Assembly (NCBI RefSeq): GCF_002929535.1
Contig: NZ_PJJO01000060.1
Location: forward strand, 248,001-312,000
Length of the DNA: 64,000 nt
Reading direction: 5' to 3'
DNA from: Cryobacterium sp. Y11
GTDB taxonomy: Bacteria; Actinomycetota; Actinomycetes; Actinomycetales; Microbacteriaceae
The notes below the pieces were generated by a model that was not told where the DNA came from, did not search any database, and saw nothing but the letters and a program-made list of their open reading frames with translations. Each line of letters begins with the position of its first letter. Within the stretch, counting starts at the first letter, position 1. Of the stretch, positions 18,267 through 27,234 are shown one piece after another. The translations under genes were made by a program, and so were the position numbers.

Positions 18267-19109
18267 CTAGATCAGGCCGAACAGAGTCAGGTACCCGGCG
18301 GCTATCCGCTCTCCGAAGAATGCACCGAGCCAGGCGCCCAGGAGCATCCACGGGCCGAATGGAATGCTGCTGCGCCGCCCGGCCTTGCGGGTCACGAGCA
18401 GCCCGATACCGAAAAGTCCGCCGAGTAGAAAAGCCCCAAACGCGCCGACGACGAGCGGGGCCCAACCCAGCCACCCGAGGTAGAGGCCGAGCACCCCGGC
18501 GAGTTTCACATCGCCAAGGCCCATGCCGCCCGGGCTGATCAGGGCCAGCGCCAGGTAGAGGCCGAAGAGGGCTGCCGCACCGATGAGCGCGGTCAACAGA
18601 CGGCCCGGCTCTCCCGCTGCGAGCGCAGCGGCTGTCAGTAGCACGGCCGCCACCGGATAGGCCGGCAACAGAATTCTGTTGGGCAGGGTGTGAGTGTCAA
18701 TGTCGATCATGGCCAGCGCTACGCTCACAGCTGCAAGGTACAAGAACGCGACGAGCACGATGATCTGAGCCAGGAGGGGGCGGGTCCATGCGAGGGCGGC
18801 TCCATCGCCGGCGACCTGGCCCGGGAACACCCACAGTGTGACGATCGCGAAAAACACGCCGGTGCCCAGCTCCACTAACGGGTAGCGCACCGAAAAGGCG
18901 GCACCACAGTCCCGGCATTTGCCCCGCAGCAGCAACCACGACAGCACGGGAATGTTGTCATACGAGCGGATGCGCGCGCCACAGCTCCCGCAGGCGCTCG
19001 GCGGCGACACGATGGACTTGCCCGCCGGAATCCGATAAATGACGACGTTGAGAAACGAGCCAATCAGTAGGCCGAACAGGGCCGCGATCACGGCCACTGC
19101 ACTAATCAC
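18267..19109 (-). CDS. pilD: Prepilin peptidase/N-methyltransferase PilD (A24 family)
   Basis: A 280-residue multi-pass membrane aspartic protease that cleaves prepilin leaders and methylates the new N-terminus. Residues 36-77 hold the cytoplasmic methyltransferase-like domain with two CxxC pairs (CGSCGARI and CRDCGAAF). The catalytic aspartates are in AMIDIDTHTLPNRI and GGMGLGDVKLAG. About eight membrane helices are visible. The GTG at 19109 overlaps the preceding pilX-like stop (GTGA). It is the only prepilin peptidase in the window, so it probably processes pilins from both pilus loci. Confidence 0.95.
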   Translation of the reverse strand: MISAVAVIAALFGLLIGSFLNVVIYRIPAGKSIVSPPSACGSCGARIRSYDNIPVLSWLLLRGKCRDCGAAFSVRYPLVELGTGVFFAIVTLWVFPGQVAGDGAALAWTRPLLAQIIVLVAFLYLAAVSVALAMIDIDTHTLPNRILLPAYPVAAVLLTAAALAAGEPGRLLTALIGAAALFGLYLALALISPGGMGLGDVKLAGVLGLYLGWLGWAPLVVGAFGAFLLGGLFGIGLLVTRKAGRRSSIPFGPWMLLGAWLGAFFGERIAAGYLTLFGLI

Positions 19110-20740
19110 TTGGCGTTCCTGTCTCGTACCGACAATTGTTTACCCAGTCCAGTATCGTTACCATCGGACGCGAAGTTGCCGTCGCCTGGCAATCCTACGT
19201 ACGCATACTCAAGCGTTGAGTTTTTCAGAATGTTCACCGACCCGCCGTAGAGCTGGCCGCGCCAGGAGGCACCCTCGCCCAGCGTAATCTCGCACGGAGA
19301 GTAGATCATGGCTGTGACCCGGTCGCCCAAGACGTTCTTTCCAATTAATGAATGGGCGAGTTTGCCGTCGGCGTTGCCGTTACAAGACCCATTTCCGATG
19401 CCGCTAATGTCGAAGTCGTTGGGCGTTATGAGCCACAGGGTTCGGGTGTCGGCCGACGTCGCTGTCTCCATGGACGCTTGGAGATCGAAGCCTTTAGCCA
19501 GGATCACAAGATCGTTCGGTAACAGTAAAGCCTCGTCGAGAGTCAATCCCATCTTGCAGGCGAGTGCGTCGAGAACTGTCGGTTCGGTGACACCCTCGAG
19601 CGCCGTTTTCACCTCGGTGGTGGTGCACTTACCGTCGGTCTTTGGGGTTATGGCGAACTTGTTGAACGCCGACCACTCACTCTCGGACTGACCGACGCTA
19701 ACCCAGTCGGAAACAACGGGCGCAGCCGGTACTGCGGGAGCAGTCACGGTTCCGTCATAGCTAATCTGGCCTTTGACATCCGTCTCCTCGCCCGTGAACG
19801 TCGTCGTGGAAAGGTCCCCCAGAATGGTGGACGATCCACCTTCAAGAGTCGTATTTGCGGCCGACCAGACATTCTTATGAATCACTGCACTACTCTCCAA
19901 ACGGATGCTCCCCGCGGTCGTCGAGCCGAGAATGTTGACCGACGACTTTAGTCTTACCGCGCCGGTCGTCCACACGCTCCCGTGGATTACAACGCTGCTG
20001 TCCGCGAGGAGAGTTTTCGCGACCAGATTTCCCGATATCTCAACCGATGAGTTCAGCACCACGTCCCCGGATGCCCAAACATTTGCCGAGAGCTCACACG
20101 AACCGTCGACCGACATCCCGCCGTCGGCGATGACCAGATCAAATGTGGGGCTGTAGACCTTGCTGGAGTCGTCGTCGTCTGCGCAGGACGGGTCCCTGGT
20201 TCGAATTTGGACCACTGGCACGGAGCCGTCTGCCGCTGAGAGTTTGGAGGAATGGTCGAAGGACCCCCCGGAATATGAATAAATGGCCGCGTCCGAGGAC
20301 GGCGTCTCGGTGCCCTCTGCACTAAATTCAAAGAGACCTTCCATGGTGCGAGTGTCTGCGGTCGAGGTGGTGGCCTGACCGGGGTTCGCGGCGGTGCCGG
20401 TCGAGACAATCTTCAGCCGCACGGCTATAGCACAATCGACCTCGGAATCGTCCGCCGAAAGGTAGACAATGCTCGCCGTGAAAATTGGTGCAATGGTCGA
20501 CTTCATCGGTACCTGCGGGCAGGCTTCCGCAGAGCCCAAATGCGTCATGGCAAAGGCAATGCCGGCCTCGGCTGCGGCTTGGGCCTGCACGCCGGCGCGG
20601 GTTGACGTGGTGATGGTCAGGGCTTGCAGGGATGACGAGGTTACGGTGAGCGTGATGATCAAGAGGACCGCCATCACGCCAATGACGGCCATGAGGGCGC
20701 TGCCGCGTTCACCGCTCTCTCGACTCAGTCTGCGAAACAT
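19106..20740 (-). CDS. PilX-like large minor pilin with beta-helix-like repeats, locus 1
   Basis: A 544-residue protein. After a short basic leader comes the hydrophobic helix GSALMAVIGVMAVLLIITLT, typical of PilX-type accessory pilins. A second region (about residues 215-320) consists of short repeats such as VVLNSSVEISGNLVAKT and VVIHGSVWTTGAVRLKSSV, which look like a right-handed beta-helix. The C-terminal part has several cysteines (CTTTEVK, LACKMG, GSCNGNADG, SPCEITLG). PilX proteins promote pilus assembly and tip functions. This one is large enough to act as a tip adhesin, which is an inference. Its start overlaps the pilW-like gene by 16 bases. Confidence 0.78.
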   Translation of the reverse strand: MFRRLSRESGERGSALMAVIGVMAVLLIITLTVTSSSLQALTITTSTRAGVQAQAAAEAGIAFAMTHLGSAEACPQVPMKSTIAPIFTASIVYLSADDSEVDCAIAVRLKIVSTGTAANPGQATTSTADTRTMEGLFEFSAEGTETPSSDAAIYSYSGGSFDHSSKLSAADGSVPVVQIRTRDPSCADDDDSSKVYSPTFDLVIADGGMSVDGSCELSANVWASGDVVLNSSVEISGNLVAKTLLADSSVVIHGSVWTTGAVRLKSSVNILGSTTAGSIRLESSAVIHKNVWSAANTTLEGGSSTILGDLSTTTFTGEETDVKGQISYDGTVTAPAVPAAPVVSDWVSVGQSESEWSAFNKFAITPKTDGKCTTTEVKTALEGVTEPTVLDALACKMGLTLDEALLLPNDLVILAKGFDLQASMETATSADTRTLWLITPNDFDISGIGNGSCNGNADGKLAHSLIGKNVLGDRVTAMIYSPCEITLGEGASWRGQLYGGSVNILKNSTLEYAYVGLPGDGNFASDGNDTGLGKQLSVRDRNAK

Positions 20741-21300
20741 GTTCCCTCGGTGTCGATTAGTAGTCGTGCTGTCACGGAGGTCTTCACGACGACCGGTGGG
20801 ACTCCGCTGACGGTGAACGACAAGCTGACCGAGCCGTCCACGGCGGTAAAGACACCGACTGGCTCGGTGGGGTTGATCCGGCTGATTCCCTGGCCCTGCG
20901 CTGTCCAGCTGGCCAGCAGGTCGTCGGTCATCGGCTCGGACTTCGCTCCCGCCTTCTTGGCATAGATGGCTTGCGTTTCCTCATCGAAGAACCAGGCCCC
21001 GCAGGTTGAGTCGGGCACTTCTCCCATTCCAACCGTCTTGACGACGAGCAAGTTGTGGTTATCACTCACGTTGACCTCGGTGGCATTTCGCACGTCTCGT
21101 TTGATCGACTCGGCGATTAGCTGCGCGGTGTTCGCGGCCTGTGCAGCGGAGGTTACGCCGCGCTCGGCGCGCACCCCGTTGAGCAGAAAGCCTCCGACGA
21201 GGGAGAGGATCAAGACCGAGAGACTGATGTAGACGATCAATTCGACCAAGGTGAAACCGGCCTCGGCACCCTTGGGGCCGGTCGAAAGCGGCTCACTCAC
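20725..21300 (-). CDS. PilW/PulJ-like minor pilin, locus 1
   Basis: The frame is open upstream, but a GTG at 21300 forms a GTGA overlap with the stop of the pilV-like gene and gives a 191-residue protein with a normal leader (VSEPLSTGPKGAEAG). The prepilin motif is G|FTLVELIVYISLSV, with Glu5 present. Two cysteines occur, in STCGAWFF and near the end in TCFAD. It probably sits with PilV- and PilX-like proteins in the priming complex at the pilus tip. Confidence 0.82.
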   Translation of the reverse strand: MSEPLSTGPKGAEAGFTLVELIVYISLSVLILSLVGGFLLNGVRAERGVTSAAQAANTAQLIAESIKRDVRNATEVNVSDNHNLLVVKTVGMGEVPDSTCGAWFFDEETQAIYAKKAGAKSEPMTDDLLASWTAQGQGISRINPTEPVGVFTAVDGSVSLSFTVSGVPPVVVKTSVTARLLIDTEGTCFAD

Positions 21301-21683
21301 TCTGTTACCAGAATGAGTGTGACCGCATCGGCAAGAACCTTGTTGGTCTCGGCATTCTTGACAGTGCTCGAGTACGACAATGCCAAGGGAAAGTCGCCGA
21401 CACACGGACCCCATACGCCAATGACTGTGAATGGGCCCTCGTTGATGTTCACATCGCCGGAAGCACAGGACGCAGCTGAGTGTCGGGCGCGGTCGAGGTC
21501 GGCGCTGAGCAGCTGCGTAGCCGTGGCGATCGACGCGTTCACCCGAGACACCTGCAGAGCCTGTACGAGCACCGGCAGAAATGCCATGGCCATCAGGCTG
21601 AGCAAGAACATCGAGACGATGACCTCAACGATTCCGAAGCCGGAATCGTTGATGCGGGGCGCGGCGGGGAGAGACCTGATCAT
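21297..21683 (-). CDS. PilV/PulI-like minor pilin, locus 1
   Basis: A 128-residue prepilin with motif G|FGIVEVIVSMFLLSLMAMAF. Cleavage is expected after Gly15 and Glu5 is conserved. It has one Cys pair, in SCASGD and GPCVGD. It begins the minor-pilin set pilV-pilW-pilX, which is overlapped gene by gene. It lies 74 bases after pilA without a strong terminator in between. Confidence 0.82.
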   Translation of the reverse strand: MIRSLPAAPRINDSGFGIVEVIVSMFLLSLMAMAFLPVLVQALQVSRVNASIATATQLLSADLDRARHSAASCASGDVNINEGPFTVIGVWGPCVGDFPLALSYSSTVKNAETNKVLADAVTLILVTE

Positions 21684-21757
21684 CTCGTCGTATTTTCTCT
21701 TAACCTCTGTGCACGCAAGGTGGTTAGAACACTCTTGAGTTGGCTCCCGTCACTTGC

Positions 21758-22213
21758 TTACGGCTTCGTCGCTGCCGTCGATTGCGTGATGACGTACGTG
21801 TGCGTGGTGCTGCCCACCCAAATACCCGTGAGACTGAAGGTGGCCGGGACCGCTGCGGTAGTTCCGCTCGCTGCGGTGCCATTGCTCGTCTTGGTTTTCG
21901 CGGTCACGTCAACGGTGATGTCGGTGCTCGGTGAATAAGTATCTAGAGTTCCTTCAGTGAGCTTTTTGACAGCAGCCGTCATTGACGCCCCCTCGGCCAC
22001 TGCAACCGCGATCGCGGTCTTGGCCTGGGTCAACTGCGCCGCCACGGCGGAATTCTTGGCGCCGTCCTGCTGGTTCAAATAGATCGGAACGGCGATGGCG
22101 GCGAGGACGCCGAGGATGACCACGACGACGAGAAGCTCGATCAGCGTGAAGCCCTTGTCCGTGCGACCGAGGCTTGAGTGTTTACTGCGGAGGCGGGATG
22201 TGCAGTGGTGCAT
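21758..22213 (-). CDS. pilA: Major type IV pilin, locus 1
   Basis: A 151-residue prepilin with a 21-residue leader ending KG and the helix FTLIELLVVVVILGVLAAIA (Glu5 present). The mature protein is about 130 residues, with IYLNQQDGAKNS after the helix. It has no cysteine in the mature part, so unlike the locus-2 pilin it cannot make a C-terminal disulfide loop; the globular domain is Thr/Ala-rich. The ATG at 22213 has AAAGGA upstream. The 140-bp gap to pilC should carry its own promoter, as expected for a highly expressed subunit. Confidence 0.92.
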   Translation of the reverse strand: MHHCTSRLRSKHSSLGRTDKGFTLIELLVVVVILGVLAAIAVPIYLNQQDGAKNSAVAAQLTQAKTAIAVAVAEGASMTAAVKKLTEGTLDTYSPSTDITVDVTAKTKTSNGTAASGTTAAVPATFSLTGIWVGSTTHTYVITQSTAATKP

Positions 22214-22353
22214 GGCGGGTCCTTTGCGTAAGTGTGTGGGGAAAAGGGTGATGCAGCTGCTCGCATTTCAACCTAGGTTCTACCTCCGGCGAAGCGCGTC
22301 GTTTTTGACGAGTGGCCTACCCCCAGAGGGAGTGAAACCCTAACTGGGGTGGA

Positions 22354-23583
22354 CTACTTCACATAGTCAAAAACGTTGAACATGGGCAGATACAGCGCCA
22401 CGACCATCCCTCCTACTACGAGGCCGATAAAGGCGATCATCAGGGGTTCAATCAAGGCCGTAAGTTGTTTGGTCGTTGCGTGCACTTCTTGGTCGTAGAA
22501 GTCAGCGATTTTGCTCAGCATCTGCTCGAGCGCGCCGGCATCCTCTCCCACCGCGATCATCTGGGTGACCATGGCCGGAAAGACCGGTTCAAGCGCGAGT
22601 GGGGCGGCAATGGACCGGCCGCGACTGACCGATTCCTGCACCTTCTGCAGCGCTTCTTCGATAACCCAGTTGCCCGAGGTCTCCCCTACGATCTTGAGCG
22701 AGCTCAAAATGGGCACGCCGGCACCGATCATGGTCGCGAAATTGCGAGTGAACCGGGCGATCGCGAGCTTGGCGAGCAGCGGCCCGAAGACCGGCAGCTT
22801 CAGTTTGAGCGGATCGACGACGTGACGCACCCGCTCGGTGTGGCGGTTCTTGCCCCACCAGATCCATGCCGCTACACCGCCAACGATGAGCATCGGGCCG
22901 ACCCACAACATGACATTGGAGAGGTACACCAGCACTTGGGTAACGTAGGGCAGCTCACCACCGAGCTGGGCGAACATGTCGTCAAACACCGGCACGATGA
23001 AGATGAGCATGCCGATGACAGCGAGTACCGCCATGATCATCACGATCATCGGGTAGGCCAGTGCCGACTTGATCGTGTCCTTGAGGCGCACCTCGGTCTC
23101 GAAGTTGTCGGCGATGGAATTGAGAGAATCTTCGAGAAAACCGCCGATCTCACCGGCGCGAACGAGGTTGATCATGATGGGAGGGAAGACCTCGTCGTGC
23201 TTGTCGAAGGCATGCGAGAGCGACATGCCCGTTTCGACGTCGCTGCGAATGACCGAGAGCACCTGTGCGAGCCGGCGGTTCTGGGTCTGCTCCGAGAGAA
23301 TGATCAGGGTGCGTAACAGTGACAGGCCGGCCGCGGTCATGGTCGCCATCTGGCGACTCATGACGGCCAGATCGGCGAGCCCGACCGGCTTCGTGTAGCC
23401 GGGCAGGCGCAGGTCCATATTGAGGCCGCGAATCGGGCGTGCCGGAACGATCGAAATGGGCGAGAGGCCCATGGTGCGCAGCTGTTGCAGGGCGGCACGC
23501 TCCGAACCGGCATCCAGTCGACCCTTGACGACCTTGTCGTCGGCATCCCGACCGGAGTAGGCGAAGGAGAGTTCAGCGGCCAT
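22354..23583 (-). CDS. pilC: Type IV pilus platform protein PilC, locus 1
   Basis: A 409-residue inner-membrane platform protein with two GspF domains. Each has the cytoplasmic helical bundle followed by a membrane helix, e.g. MIVMIMAVLAVIGMLIFIVP. Typical motifs are LSHAFDKHDEVFPPIMINLV and the duplicate GAGVPILSSLKIVGE. The C-terminus is the conserved LIEPLMIAFIGLVVGGMVVA followed by a short tail. PilC transmits the motor rotation to the pilin base. The ATG shares one base with the pilT stop. Confidence 0.96.
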   Translation of the reverse strand: MAAELSFAYSGRDADDKVVKGRLDAGSERAALQQLRTMGLSPISIVPARPIRGLNMDLRLPGYTKPVGLADLAVMSRQMATMTAAGLSLLRTLIILSEQTQNRRLAQVLSVIRSDVETGMSLSHAFDKHDEVFPPIMINLVRAGEIGGFLEDSLNSIADNFETEVRLKDTIKSALAYPMIVMIMAVLAVIGMLIFIVPVFDDMFAQLGGELPYVTQVLVYLSNVMLWVGPMLIVGGVAAWIWWGKNRHTERVRHVVDPLKLKLPVFGPLLAKLAIARFTRNFATMIGAGVPILSSLKIVGETSGNWVIEEALQKVQESVSRGRSIAAPLALEPVFPAMVTQMIAVGEDAGALEQMLSKIADFYDQEVHATTKQLTALIEPLMIAFIGLVVGGMVVALYLPMFNVFDYVK

Positions 23584-24839
23584 TAGCGCCTCCTCGGCGA
23601 GAACGAGTCGTTGAAGTCAATCTCGGCCAGGCTCAGGTCGCCCAGCGACGGGTCGGTCGGGTCAATCGTGCGCACGAGTTGCTTGAGCACCTCAACGTCC
23701 TGGGCCTTCTCTTCCGCCGCCTGTCTGGTGATCGCCCGGGACTCGACCAACTCGGCGAGGTGCTGGTCCATGGTGTGCATGCCGAGGGTGCGTCCCGATT
23801 GCAGCGCTGAACCGATCTGATGGGTCTTGCCCTCCCGTATCAGGTTGGCGATGGCGGGCGTTGAAACGAGGATCTCGGTCGCCACCACGCGTCCACCGCC
23901 GACCTTGCGCACCAGGGTCTGACAGAGCACCCCGCGCAGGGTCACGGCAAGTTGCGCTCGCACCTGGGCTTGCTGGTGCGCGGGAAAGACGTCGATCATG
24001 CGGTCGATGGTCTGGGCGGCATCCTGCGTGTGCAGGGTCGAGAAAACCAGGTGGCCGGTTTCGGCGGCGGTCAGGGCAACCGAAATGGTTTCGAGGTCGC
24101 GCAGCTCGCCAATGAGAATAACGTCGGGGTCCTGCCGTAGCACGTGCTTGAGCGCCGCGGCGAAGCTGTGCGTGTCCTGCCCGACCTCGCGCTGGCTGAT
24201 CACGCACTTCTTGGACTCGTGCACGAACTCAATCGGGTCTTCTACCGTAACAATGTGGTCGGTACGGGTGCTGTTGACGAGGTCGATGATGGCCGCGAGC
24301 GTGGTGGTTTTGCCCGAACCGGTCGGGCCGGTGACGAGTACGAGACCTCGCGGCAAATGCGCAAACCGCGAAACGGATGCCGGAACCCCCAGTTCGGCCA
24401 GCGACCTGATCTCATTCGGGATCAGCCGAAAGGCGCCACTGACGGAGCCACGCTGCTGATAGAAATTGACCCGAAACCGACTCGACTCGATCGTGTAAGC
24501 GAAGTCGAGTTCGAGCTCGCGAGCAAATTCCTCCCGCTGCCCCGGCGAGAGGATGCTATCGAGAGCCGCTGCGACCTTGTCCGGCGACCAGCGCGGCCAC
24601 CCGACGATGGGCCGCAACGCTCCGTCGATACGCACGCTCGGCGGCGCGCCGCCGGCGACGTGCAGGTCGGAGCCTCCTTCCACCGTGAGCAGGCGCAAGG
24701 CAGCGAGCAAGTCCGGGTCGAAATCGGTGGACACGGTGCGCATGGCGTGCAGAATGCGAGCCGGTGGGGTGGGGTCTGCAAAGCCGTCGCCGGTGGGCAT
24801 CCGGTCGGTGGGCATCTGGTCAAAATCTGGCTGACTCAT
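23583..24839 (-). CDS. pilT: Type IV pilus retraction ATPase PilT, locus 1
   Basis: A 418-residue hexameric ATPase that drives pilus retraction. The Walker A is GPTGSGKTTTLAAIID (about residue 171). The Asp box is near HIVTVEDPIEFVH, Walker B is DPDVILIGELRDLET and the His box is TGHLVFSTLHTQDA. The retraction-specific AIxNLIREGK motif is present (AIANLIREGKTHQI). The N-terminus has about 55 extra residues before the PAS-like domain, and the C-terminus extends with LSLAEIDFNDSFSPRRR. It is encoded between pilB and pilC. All catalytic motifs are intact. Confidence 0.95.
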   Translation of the reverse strand: MSQPDFDQMPTDRMPTGDGFADPTPPARILHAMRTVSTDFDPDLLAALRLLTVEGGSDLHVAGGAPPSVRIDGALRPIVGWPRWSPDKVAAALDSILSPGQREEFARELELDFAYTIESSRFRVNFYQQRGSVSGAFRLIPNEIRSLAELGVPASVSRFAHLPRGLVLVTGPTGSGKTTTLAAIIDLVNSTRTDHIVTVEDPIEFVHESKKCVISQREVGQDTHSFAAALKHVLRQDPDVILIGELRDLETISVALTAAETGHLVFSTLHTQDAAQTIDRMIDVFPAHQQAQVRAQLAVTLRGVLCQTLVRKVGGGRVVATEILVSTPAIANLIREGKTHQIGSALQSGRTLGMHTMDQHLAELVESRAITRQAAEEKAQDVEVLKQLVRTIDPTDPSLGDLSLAEIDFNDSFSPRRR

Positions 24840-24871
24840 GCGAGTGCATTCACTGGGCAGCGCCGACGGTT

Positions 24872-26593
24872 CTAAGAGACAACACGGAGCACCTCATCAA
24901 CGGAGGTCAGTCCGAGCGCAACCTTGGCCCAGCCGTCTTCGCGCATGGTGATCATGCCCTGTTTGCGGGCGGCGGCTCCAATTTGCGCGCTCGAGGCACG
25001 GGCGACGGTGAGGCGCTCGATCTCTTCGGAGACCGTCATGACCTCGTGAATGCCGAGTCGACCGCGAAAACCTGTGTTGGAGCAGCTGGAGCATCCGGCC
25101 GGCTTGTAGATGATGGTGCCGGTGGTGGTGGGGTCGATGGCCGGACCAATTTCGGGCCTGATCGTTGACCGGTTCGAGACGTACCCGACCGTCGGGTTGA
25201 CCACAAAACCGAGATAGGACAGGTCGGTACGGTTGTCGGGAACCTTGCAGCGGTCACACAGCCGTCGGGCGAGGCGCTGGGCCACAACACAGTCGAGAGC
25301 AGAACCGACCAGAAACGGTTCGACACCCATTTCGATCAGTCGGGTCATGGCGCTCGGCGCATCGTTGGTGTGCAGGGTAGACAGCACGAGGTGACCGGTG
25401 AGGGAGGCCTCGATCGCAATCTTCGCCGTCTCCTTATCGCGAATCTCGCCGAGCAGCACCACGTCGGGGTCTGAACGCAGAATGGAACGCAGCGCAACAG
25501 CGAAGGTGAGGCCAGCCTTGCGATTCACCTGCACCTGATTCACCCCCGGCATGCGATATTCCACCGGGTCCTCGACCGTGATCACGTTGATTTCGGGCCG
25601 AGAGATGGCGTGCAGAGTCGTGTATAGCGTGGTCGATTTGCCCGAACCGGTTGGGCCGGTGACGAGGATCATGCCGTACGGCTTGGTGTATGCCATCTCG
25701 AACTCGTTGAAGTTGTCGGTGAGCAGGTTGAGACCGTTCATGCTCATGCTCGACGTGGCGTTATCGAGAATGCGCAGCACGACCTTCTCACCCCAGACCG
25801 TGGGCAGAATGGCCACCCGCAGATCGACCGTTCGGCCGTTGTGGTGCACCGACATGCGCCCGTCCTGCGGTTTGCGCCGCTCGGCAATATCGAGGTCACT
25901 CATAATTTTGATGCGGGAGGTGACTCCGCCGGCAATCGTCGACGGCGCCTTCTGCATCTCGTGCAGCACGCCGTCGATGCGGTACCGCACCCGCACGCCG
26001 TCTTCGCCGGGTTCGATATGGATATCGCTGGCCTTGTCCTGAATCGCCTGGCTGACCAACAGGTTGACGAACCGCACAATCGGGGCGGCGTCATCCGTTT
26101 CGGTGGGGCTGACGTTCTCGTCGGCGTCGTCGATTTCGGCCGTCAGTGTGGAGCTGAGGTCGATCAGTTCGTTGTCGGCGCGGTGAAAGCGGATGATGGC
26201 GGCCTGTAGGTCAGCCGGTTCCACCACGACCGGGGTGACCCGCATGCGCGACGCCTCGCGCACGTCGTCGACGGCGAACACATCGCCGGGGTTGACCATG
26301 GCCACCACCAGACGACCGCCTTCGAACGCGATCGGCAGCACCTGGGCTCGACGGCAGACGGCGGCCGGAACCTTGGCAACGGCAAGCCGGTCAACCGGAT
26401 AGTCGAGCAGCTCAACGAACGGCAGGTTCTTCTGCTCGGCGCGCGCCTTGGCGAACTGCAACTCGCTGATGGTGCCGGCTGTAACCAGCCCGCGCACGGA
26501 CGCTTCATCGGCCCGGTCGCCGGAGCTCACCGCGTCGAGCCGTTCGATAGGAAGCAGACCGTGCACGATGAGAATTTCGGTCAAACTTGGCAC
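24872..26593 (-). CDS. pilB: Type IV pilus extension ATPase PilB, locus 1
   Basis: The start is placed at GTG 26593 (VPSLTEILIVHGLLPIERL) because GGGGAG precedes it by seven bases; this gives 573 aa. An N-terminal MshEN/GspE-N domain covers about residues 5-150. The RecA-like motor has Walker A GPTGSGKSTTLYTTL (about residue 312), Walker B DPDVVLLGEIRDKETA and a zinc-binding set CDRCK plus CSSC. PilB powers pilin polymerisation. It is the first gene of locus 1, so the operon promoter should lie in the 263-bp gap shared with the divergent toxin-antitoxin pair. Confidence 0.95.
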   Translation of the reverse strand: MPSLTEILIVHGLLPIERLDAVSSGDRADEASVRGLVTAGTISELQFAKARAEQKNLPFVELLDYPVDRLAVAKVPAAVCRRAQVLPIAFEGGRLVVAMVNPGDVFAVDDVREASRMRVTPVVVEPADLQAAIIRFHRADNELIDLSSTLTAEIDDADENVSPTETDDAAPIVRFVNLLVSQAIQDKASDIHIEPGEDGVRVRYRIDGVLHEMQKAPSTIAGGVTSRIKIMSDLDIAERRKPQDGRMSVHHNGRTVDLRVAILPTVWGEKVVLRILDNATSSMSMNGLNLLTDNFNEFEMAYTKPYGMILVTGPTGSGKSTTLYTTLHAISRPEINVITVEDPVEYRMPGVNQVQVNRKAGLTFAVALRSILRSDPDVVLLGEIRDKETAKIAIEASLTGHLVLSTLHTNDAPSAMTRLIEMGVEPFLVGSALDCVVAQRLARRLCDRCKVPDNRTDLSYLGFVVNPTVGYVSNRSTIRPEIGPAIDPTTTGTIIYKPAGCSSCSNTGFRGRLGIHEVMTVSEEIERLTVARASSAQIGAAARKQGMITMREDGWAKVALGLTSVDEVLRVVS

Positions 26594-26795
26594 GTACGCG
26601 CTCCCCAGGTACCACGTCGATGCCGCGCCGGATACCGGCACACGAGTAGGCTCTCAGGTTAACTCGCGGGCGAATCAGCTGGACAGCCCCAATTTATGGG
26701 GCGCTCCTTCGGGGGTGCTGAGCAGAGTGGGCAGCGTGCGTCTGCTCCGCTTTTCGCGAGCCAGACCCTACACACCCTCACCGTCAGTTTCTTAT

Positions 26796-26850
26796 CAGGT
26801 GACTATTACCTGCCAAGTACCTGCCTTTTCTGGTGTCTGCTTGATACGCT
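26796..26850 (+). promoter_or_regulatory. Candidate promoter/operator of the toxin-antitoxin pair
   Basis: CAGGT-N7-ACCTG (26796-26812) is a short inverted repeat 45 bases upstream of the antitoxin ATG and is a plausible operator for autoregulation. TACGCT (26845-26850) fits the actinobacterial -10 pattern TANNNT. Transcription would then start about at the ATG at 26857, giving a leaderless mRNA, which fits the absence of a Shine-Dalgarno. The surrounding gap 26594-26856 also serves pilB on the other strand. Confidence 0.3.
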
Positions 26851-26856
26851 GAGTGC

Positions 26857-27234
26857 ATGACAAATTTGGCAATGCGCCCACTGGGACGATCTGCGCACAA
26901 GGCATCGGTGGAGTTAGCATCGACGGCGATTGTGGCGCGCCTGCAAGAGGTTCTGGGACGCGATGTCGTGGCGATCATCACGGGCAAGACTCCACGCCAG
27001 GTCTCACGATGGGTAGCCGGCGAGGCGAAGCCTCCCCTGCAGGAACAGCGGCTGCTGCGTGACACATTCCAAGTTGTCCAACTCCTGACCGACGTCGACC
27101 CGAACGAAGTCGTGCGGGCATGGTTCATCGGAATGAATCCACAACTCGACGACGCGGCACCCGCAGAACTCATCGCCGAAGGCCGAGTCCGTGACGTGAT
27201 GGCTGCCGCACGCGCATTCGTCAATGCCGGTTAA
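26857..27234 (+). CDS. Xre/MbcA/ParS-type antitoxin (DUF2384-like)
   Basis: A 125-residue protein. It combines a helix-turn-helix-like region (VVAIITGKTPRQVSRWVAGE, about residues 37-56) with a C-terminal helical toxin-binding part (VVQLLTDVDPNEVVRAWF and IGMNPQLDDAAPAELIAEGR). The motif of the type MNPxLDxxxPxELI is characteristic of antitoxins paired with RES toxins. The stop overlaps the toxin start by 11 bases. The protein should neutralise the toxin and repress the promoter. The pair is on the strand opposite to its pilus and signalling neighbours. Confidence 0.88.
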   Translation: MTNLAMRPLGRSAHKASVELASTAIVARLQEVLGRDVVAIITGKTPRQVSRWVAGEAKPPLQEQRLLRDTFQVVQLLTDVDPNEVVRAWFIGMNPQLDDAAPAELIAEGRVRDVMAAARAFVNAG

